From Romanomermis culicivorax (lineage: Eukaryota > Nematoda > Enoplea > Mermithida > Mermithidae), in assembly GCA_963922205.1 (NCBI GenBank), contig CAWUHX010000209.1:558001-622000 (forward strand): a stretch of 64,000 nt of DNA, given 5' to 3'. Position 1 is the stretch's first letter. Every line of letters starts with the position of its first letter. A program made the position numbers and the translations under genes. Shown in pieces: positions 57,263 through 64,000 of this stretch. The notes beneath the pieces were generated by a model. The model made no database searches. It was not told the DNA's origin and saw only the letters and a program-made list of their open reading frames with translations.

Positions 57263-57689
57263 TTAAGATAGTAATGAAGCTTCATTTTGTATGACGATAT
57301 TCAACTCTTCGCGTCTAGAAAAAGCACACAAGTTATTCATATTCATGAAAAATAGTTTATGAGCTGCATCTAGTTTTAAAAAAAGATCTTCTACAAAAAT
57401 AGCACGAGTTTCGATCATATCCAACTCCGTCAGTAATAATCTAGCAAAACACCAAAATTGTGTAACTTTTTTACGTCCCATGGGTAAACCAACTTCATGC
57501 CGTAAATGGTTGCATGCCTTAGCTATGTCTTTGTAAAAAATCTTGGCTTCCGGTGAGAAACGAGTCCAAAGTATTTTACCTTAAATAAAAATACTATAGT
57601 TTAATGAATAGTTAAAGAAGAGATATAAAATTTTTACCTTTTACTTTATTTTGCACCATTCTGACAAAAACTTCAAATGCAGCTGACAT
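57263..57689 (-). CDS. Two-exon gene of unknown function, 122 aa
   Basis: Exon 1 is 57689-57638 (MSAAFEVFVRMVQNKVK) and exon 2 is 57579-57263, with a 58-bp GT-AG intron whose acceptor is TTATTTAAG. The join is in phase and the total is 122 codons plus stop. The protein is helical, with WTRFSPEAKIFYKD and FWCFARLLLTELDM. I do not recognise it. It sits in the Polinton minus-strand gene row between PX and the membrane gene at 57814. Confidence 0.5.
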
Positions 57690-57813
57690 CCTAATTGTCA
57701 CAAAACAGACGAATTATAGAAAAACGACCAACCTCTTCAAAATTCTTGTGTAGACTGATGAAGGGTATAATATTTTTTTTCTGATTATGTAATAGAGCTA
57801 TCGTATCAATATA

Positions 57814-58251
57814 TCATAATCTACTTCCATTGATATACAAGTTTTGAAATTTACTGCTTCGACTACAACAAGATAATATGACAGGATTGAAAATATATAT
57901 TTTGAAACACGCTCGTAATTGCATAAATTGTCCGTCATTCTGAGGACAATGTAAAATTTTTTCTACATAATGTAGTAAGGGTATTATATGTAATTTATAA
58001 TTTTCTCGTAATAATAATAATTTCTGATCTGTAACATTTTTTGTGTTTAGTATCGTAAAATCTGTAACATTTACAGGTTCTTCATTTCCATAAAATTGAA
58101 TAGGGTATTGTACCCATACAATAAAAACAGCTATGAAAAGAATCACAGCAAGAGTATTTAAAAAAATGTATTTACTGTATATCATCATGTCGCTAAAATA
58201 ATAGGATCCGACTAACTTGTATAAAGTTTTTTTGTAAAAATGATGAATCAT
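57814..58251 (-). CDS. Single-pass membrane protein of unknown function, 145 aa
   Basis: A membrane segment at about residues 28-46 (IFLNTLAVILFIAVFIVWVQY) follows a basic N-terminus. The rest has several cysteines (HCPQND, RACFKIY, SCCSRSS), which suggests an extracytoplasmic or capsid-facing domain with disulfides. The start overlaps the ATPase stop by four bases. I do not recognise the family. Confidence 0.45.
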   Translation of the reverse strand: MIHHFYKKTLYKLVGSYYFSDMMIYSKYIFLNTLAVILFIAVFIVWVQYPIQFYGNEEPVNVTDFTILNTKNVTDQKLLLLRENYKLHIIPLLHYVEKILHCPQNDGQFMQLRACFKIYIFNPVILSCCSRSSKFQNLYINGSRL

Positions 58252-58643
58252 CTAGGCATATACAAAATCATGTGATCATTGTCGGGAAATATATTAGATC
58301 TAAGTCGATATTTTTCAGGACATGTATGTGTAAGATCTATTAATAAATAACCGTATGGTTTACTAGTAGCATCCTCATACACGTTTATGAAATAATTTGA
58401 GGTAGTTGGAAAAATCTGTTGAGCCAGTGTGCGGACTTGTAATCTATCGCTTGGGTTTTTTAAAAGAATTAAATATTGAGCGTTTATCCTACTCATAGGC
58501 ATTCCATCAAAAAAGGCATTCTGAACTATATGTATAATTGATATATTCCAATGATGAGATCCTTTAGTAAAAAGTTGAGTTAAACTTTGATCATTCTTCA
58601 TCTCTTGCATCATAAAAAATGATAAGTGTTTTGCTTGGCACAA
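58248..58643 (-). pseudogene. Packaging ATPase (FtsK/HerA type), C-terminal part only
   Basis: This is the C-terminal half of the Polinton DNA-packaging ATPase: LFTKGSHHWNISIIHIVQNAF, then NPSDRLQVRTLAQQIFP and PYGYLLIDLTH, all typical. The Walker A and most of the Walker B region are missing. The sequence upstream (to the right) is polymerase on the other strand, starting within about 10 bases of 58643-58650. A deletion has removed the 5' parts of both genes. Confidence 0.82.
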
Positions 58644-58650
58644 GCTTGTT

Positions 58651-59222
58651 TTTACTCAAAGAGGTCAATCGAAACGTCAAAAAACAGGGGTATCTATTTG
58701 CCATCGTTTCAAAGTGTGCGAACAATGTGATACACTGATTCGATGAGCACATTCTAAACCTCATAATTGCGGTTATTTTGAATGCAAAACATGCAATAAA
58801 AGCATACCTAAAAAAGGTATTAGATATGGTATAATTATTTTATTTTATTTTATATGAAAATTTTTAATTTTAGAACATTTATGTTTTATGCAACCTGTTG
58901 GTAGCAAGCAAATTGAAGAGGAAGAAGATATATTTGAAACAAATGTTGATGAGGATGAGTGTCTAGATGATAATGAAACAGGAATTACTGATAAGTGTCC
59001 TGTTAATCAAAAATTTGTTTTTTATGATTTTGAGACTACACAGGAAAAACTTCTACGACAATCCGAATTAGGGGATGTGTTCGAACATGAACCAAATTTA
59101 TGTGTTGTCCATACTGTATGTGATCAGTGTCGTCAAAACGAGGGAAATTTTTGCTGCGAGCTTATTTTCAAAGGATCTACATGTCTAAATGATTTCTGCG
59201 AACACCTTTTTGCAAAAGGTTT
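58651..59222 (+). pseudogene. Protein-primed DNA polymerase B, N-terminal fragment
   Basis: The first part (to 58816) encodes a Cys/His-rich segment with VCEQCDTLI and CGYFECKTCNK, interrupted by TGA at 58744-58746. A short GT-AG intron (58817-58873) follows. The next exon has HLCFMQPV, an acidic linker, and FVFYDFETTQ, the Exo I motif of the 3'-5' proofreading domain. The gene is cut at about 59222, where satellite begins, so the rest of the exonuclease and the whole polymerase domain are missing. The 5' end is also missing. Confidence 0.85.
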
Positions 59223-62200
59223 TTTCTGAAACTTTTTTTCCGAATACCTCACTCAAAAATCAGTTTGCTGCTCTGAAACTTTTTTATCGAATACCTCACT
59301 CAAAAATCAGTTTGCTGCTCTGAAACTTTTTTTTCGAATACCTCACTCAAAAATCAGTTTGGTGCTCTAAAACTTTTTTTCGAATACCTCACTCAAAAAT
59401 CAGTTTGGTGCTCTAAAACTTTTTTTCGAATACCTCTTTCAAAAATCAGTTTGCTGCTCTGAAACTTTTTTTTCGAATACCTCACTCAAAAATCAGTTTG
59501 CTGCTCTGGAATTTTTTTTCGAATGCCTCACTCAAAAATCAGTTTGGTGCTCCGAAACTATTTTTTTCGAATACCTCACTCAAAAATCAGTTTGCTGCTC
59601 TGAAACTTTTTTATCGAATACCTCACTCAAAAATCAGTTTGGTGCTCTAAAACTTTTTTTCGAATACCTCACTCAAAAATCAGTTTGGTGCTCTAAAACT
59701 TTTTTTCGAATACCTCTTTCAAAAATCAGTTTGCTGCTCTGAAACTTTTTTTTCGAATACCTCACTCAAAAATCAGTTTGCTGCTCTGAAACTTTTTTTT
59801 CGAATGCCTCACTCAAAAATCAGTTTGGTGCACCAAAACTATTTTTTTCGAATACCTCACTCAAAAATCAGTTTGCTGCTCTGAAACTTTTTTATTGAAT
59901 ACCTCACTCAAAAATCAGTTTGCTGCTCTGAAACTTTTTTTCGAATGCCTCACTCAAAAATCAGTTTGGTGCTCCGAAACTTTTTATTTCGAATATCTCA
60001 CTCAAAAATCAGTTTGCTGCTCTGAAACTTTTTTTCGAATACCTCACTCAAAAATCAGTTTGGTGCTCTCTAAAACTTTTTTTCGAATACCTCACTCAAA
60101 AATCAGTTTGCTGCTCTGAAACTTTTTTTTCGAATACTTCACTCAAAAATCAGTTTGCTGCTCTGAAACTTTTTTTTCGAATACTTCACTCAAAAATCAG
60201 TTTGGTACTCTAAAACTTTTTTTCGAATACCTCACTCAAAAATCAGTTTGCTGCTCTGAAACTTTTTTTTCGAATACTTCACTCAAAAATCAGTTTGGTG
60301 CTCTAAAACGTTTTTTCGAATACCTCACTCAAAAATCAGTTTGGTGCTCTGAAACTATTTTTTTTCGAATATGTCCCAAAAATTAGTTTGCTGCTCTGAA
60401 ACTTTTTTTTCGAATACCTCACTCAAAAATCAGTTTGCTGCTCTGGATCTTTTTTTTCGAATGCCTCACTCAAAAATCAGTTTGCTGCTCTGAAACTTTT
60501 TTTTCGAATGCCTCACTCAAAAATCAGTTTGGTGCTCTCTAAAACTTTTTTTCGAATACCTCACTCAAAAATCAGTTTGATGCTCTGAAACTATTTTTTC
60601 CGAATATGTCCCAAAAATTAGTTTGCTGCTCTGAAACTATTTTTTCCAAATACCTCACTCAAAAATCAGTTTGCTGCTCTGAAATTTTTTTATCGAATAC
60701 CTCACTCAAAAATCAGTTTGCTGCTCTGAAACTTTTTTTTCGAATACCTCACTCAAAAATCAGTTTGGTGCTCTGAAACTATTTTTTTCGAATGCCTCAC
60801 TCAAAAATCAGTTTGGTGCTCCGAAACTATTTTTTTCGAATACCTCACTCAAAAATCAGTTTGCTGCTCTGAAACTTTTTTTTCGAATACCTCACTCAAA
60901 AATCAGTTTGGTGCTCTAAAACTTATTTACGAATACCTCACTCAAAAATCAGTTTGGTGCTCTAAAACTTTTTTTCGAATACCTCACTCAAAAATCAGTT
61001 TGGTGCTCTCTAAAACTTTTTTTCGAATACCTCACTCAAAAATCAGTTTGATGCTCTGAAACTATTTTTTCCGAATACCTCACTCAAAAATCAGTTTGCT
61101 GCTCTGAAACTTTTTTTTCGAATACTTCACTCAAAAATCAGTTTGGTGCTCTAAAACGTTTTTTCGAATACCTCACTCAAAAATCAGTTTGGTGCTCTGA
61201 AACTATTTTTTTCGAATATGTCTCAAAAATTAGTTTGGTGCTCTAAAACTTTTTTTCGAATACCTCTTTCAAAAATCAGTTTGCTGCTCTGAAACTTTTT
61301 TTTCGAATACCTCACTCAAAAATCAGTTTGCTGCTCTGAAACTTTTTTTTCGAATGCCTCACTCAAAAATCAGTTTGGTGCTCTCTAAAACTTTTTTTCG
61401 AATACCTCACTCAAAAATCAGTTTGATGCTCTGAAACTATTTTTTCCGAATACCTCACTCAAAAATCAGTTTGCTGCTCTGAAACTTTTTTTTCGAATAC
61501 TTCACTCAAAAATCAGTTTGCTGCTCTGAAACTTTTTTTTCGAATACTTCACTCAAAAATCAGTTTGGTGCTCTAAAACTTTTTTTCGAATACCTCACTC
61601 AAAAATCAGTTTGCTGCTCTGAAACTTTTTTTTCGAATGCCTCACTCAAAAATCAGTTTGCTGCTCTGAAACTTTTTTTTCGAATGCCTCACTCAAAAAT
61701 CAGTTTGGTGCTCTGAAACTATTTTTTTCGAATATGTCTCAAAAATTAGTTTGGTGCTCTAAAACTTTTTTTCGAATACCTCTTTCAAAAATCAGTTTGC
61801 TGCTCTGAAACTTTTTTTTCGAATACCTCACTCAAAAATCAGTTTGCTGCTCTGAAACTTTTTTTTCGAATGCCTCACTCAAAAATCAGTTTGGTGCTCT
61901 CTAAAACTTTTTTTCGAATACCTCACTCAAAAATCAGTTTGATGCTCTGAAACTATTTTTTCCGAATACCTCACTCAAAAATCAGTTTGCTGCTCTGAAA
62001 CTTTTTTTTCGAATACTTCACTCAAAAATCAGTTTGCTGCTCTGAAACTTTTTTTTCGAATACTTCACTCAAAAATCAGTTTGGTGCTCTAAAACTTTTT
62101 TTCGAATACCTCACTCAAAAATCAGTTTGCTGCTCTGAAACTTTTTTTTCGAATGCCTCACTCAAAAATCAGTTTGCTGCTCTGAAACTTTTTTTTCGAA

Positions 62201-64000
62201 TGCCTCACTCAAAAATCAGTTTGGTGCTCTGAAACTATTTTTTTCGAATATGTCTCAAAAATTAGTTTGGTGCTCTAAAACTTTTTTTCGAATACCTCTT
62301 TCAAAAATCAGTTTGCTGCTCTGAAACTTTTTTTTCGAATACCTCACTCAAAAATCAGTTTGCTGCTCTGAAACTTTTTTTTCGAATGCCTCACTCAAAA
62401 ATCAGTTTGGTGCTCTGAAACTATTTTTTTCGAATATGTCTCAAAAATTAGTTTGGTGCTCTAAAACTTTTTTTCGAATACCTCTTTCAAAAATCAGTTT
62501 GCTGCTCTGAAACTTTTTTTTCGAATACCTCACTCAAAAATCAGTTTGCTGCTCTGAAACTTTTTTTTCGAATGCCTCACTCAAAAATCAGTTTGCTGCT
62601 CTGAAACTTTTTTATCGAATACCTCACTCAAAAATCAGTTTGCTGCTCTGAAACTTTTTTTCGAATGCCTCACTCAAAAATCAGTTTGGTGCTCCGAAAC
62701 TTTTTATTTCGAATATCTCACTCAAAAATCAGTTTGCTGCTCTGAAACTTTTTTTCGAATACCTCACTCAAAAATCAGTTTGGTGCTCTCTAAAACTTTT
62801 TTTCGAATACCTCACTCAAAAATCAGTTTGATGCTCTGAAACTATTTTTTCCGAATACCTCACTCAAAAATCAGTTTGCTGCTCTGAAACTTTTTTTTCG
62901 AATACTTCACTCAAAAATCAGTTTGGTGCTCTAAAACGTTTTTTCGAATACCTCAGTCAAAAATCAGTTTGGTGCTCTGAAACTATTTTTTTCGAATATG
63001 TCTCAAAAATTAGTTTGCTGCTCTGAAACTTTTTTTTCGAATACCTCACTCAAAAATCAGTTTGCTGCTCTGGATCTTTTTTTTCGAATGCCTCACTCAA
63101 AAATCAGTTTGATGCTCTGAAACTATTTTTTCCAAATACCTCACTCAAAAATCAGTTTGCTGCTCTGAAATTTTTTTATCGAATACCTCACTCAAAAATC
63201 AGTTTGCTGCTCTGAAACTTTTTTTTCGAATACCTCACTCAAAAATCAGTTTGCTGCTCTGAAACTTTTTTTTCGAATACCTCACTCAAAAATCAGTTTG
63301 GTGCTCTAAAACTTTTTTTCGAATACCTCACTCAAAAATCAGTTTGCTGCTCTGAAATTTTTTTATCGAATACCTCACTCAAAAATCAGTTTGGTGCTCT
63401 GAAACTATTTTTTTCGAATATGTCTCAAAAATTAGTTTGGTGCTCTAAAACGTTTTTTCGAATACCTCAGTCAAAAATCAGTTTGGTGCTCTGAAACTAT
63501 TTTTTTCGAATATGTCTCAAAAATTAGTTTGCTGCTCTGAAACTTTTTTTTCGAATACCTCACTCAAAAATCAGTTTGCTGCTCTGGATCTTTTTTTTCG
63601 AATGCCTCACTCAAAAATCAGTTTGCTGCTCTGAAACTTTTTTTCGAATACCTCACTCAAAAATCAGTTTGGTGCTCTGAAACTATTTTTTTCGAATATG
63701 TCTCAAAAATTAGTTTGGTGCTCTAAAACGTTTTTTCGAATACCTCAGTCAAAAATCAGTTTGGTGCTCTGAAACTATTTTTTTCGAATATGTCTCAAAA
63801 ATTAGTTTGCTGCTCTGAAACTTTTTTTTCGAATACCTCACTCAAAAATCAGTTTGCTGCTCTGGATCTTTTTTTTCGAATGCCTCACTCAAAAATCAGT
63901 TTGATGCTCTGAAACTATTTTTTCCAAATACCTCACTCAAAAATCAGTTTGCTGCTCTGAAATTTTTTTATCGAATACCTCACTCAAAAATCAGTTTGCT
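59223..64000 (+). repeat. 47-bp satellite array, right block
   Basis: It has the same monomer and orientation as the left block, but TTTGCTGCT monomers are far more frequent and new variants appear (TGCCTCACTC, CTCTCTAAAAC, CTCTGGATC). Short higher-order periods are visible. One of about 516 bp (11 monomers) repeats near 61215, 61730 and 62246; another of about 277 bp (6 monomers) repeats near 63420 and 63697. The array runs off the window. Confidence 0.96.

Larger units (their letters stand above)
13563..59222. mobile_element. Maverick/Polinton element, decayed, split by an LTR-retrotransposon block
   Basis: The two parts outside 19223-53440 total about 11.4 kb and hold the Polinton gene set. 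On the minus strand these are packaging ATPase (C-terminal part), several small proteins, integrase with chromodomain, adenovirus-type protease, penton-type minor capsid protein and double-jelly-roll major capsid protein. Protein-primed DNA polymerase B lies on the plus strand at the right. The left edge abuts satellite at 13562/13563. The right edge is cut inside the polymerase gene by satellite at about 59222, so the right terminal repeat is absent and the terminal inverted repeats cannot be compared. The major capsid gene is open; penton, integrase, ATPase and polymerase are broken. Confidence 0.85.

Overview
The window is eukaryotic and repeat-dominated. I read it as nematode DNA. The evidence is short GT-AG introns with TTTTCAG or TTTTAG acceptors, a MATH-domain gene with a BTB-like tail of the kind expanded in nematodes, a Maverick/Polinton element whose capsid protein resembles the family annotated F54H12.2-like in worms, and AT-rich intergenic DNA. 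I cannot name a species.

Layout. (1) 1-13562 is a satellite array of ~47-bp monomers, organised into a higher-order repeat of 3,219 bp. (2) 13563-19222 is the left part of a Polinton: a repeat-rich terminal region, a small spliced gene, an intact major capsid gene on the minus strand, and the 3' part of the penton (minor capsid) gene. (3) 19223-53440 is a 34.2-kb block of Ty3/gypsy LTR retrotransposon DNA inserted inside the penton gene, flanked by a 4-bp TTTC duplication. (4) 53441-59222 is the rest of the Polinton: penton 5' part, a membrane protein, an adenovirus-type protease, a chromodomain integrase, capsid-associated proteins, and truncated packaging ATPase and protein-primed DNA polymerase. 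(5) 59223-64000 is more of the same satellite.

The 34.2-kb block is a mosaic. It holds copy A (5' LTR, gag-pol to ~26905), about 10 kb of unrelated DNA with a MATH/BTB-like gene (26906-37345), an inverted stretch of the satellite (37350-39075), and copy B (5' LTR at 39076, gag-pol, 3' genes, 3' LTR ending 53440). By eye the outer LTRs (19223 and 52962) are closer to each other than to the LTR at 39076. They are also the pair that carries the target duplication, so the inner material was probably added by rearrangement or, less happily, by assembly.

The most unusual content is the 3' gene of the retrotransposon. Downstream of integrase, where an env-like gene would sit, is a spliced gene for a 1,136-residue protein whose N-terminal part carries all the motifs of a DEDDy 3'-5' exonuclease (DxE, NxxxD, YxxxD). 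One in-frame TGA separates it from a further ~330 codons ending in an RGG box. I know of no described Ty3/gypsy element with this gene.

Both gag-pol copies are broken: three 1-base indels in A; in B a lost start codon, a tRNA-derived insertion in RT and a nonsense codon in integrase. Both share a TAA directly after the integrase zinc-finger CxxC. The Polinton is also decayed, but its capsid, protease and several small genes are still open.
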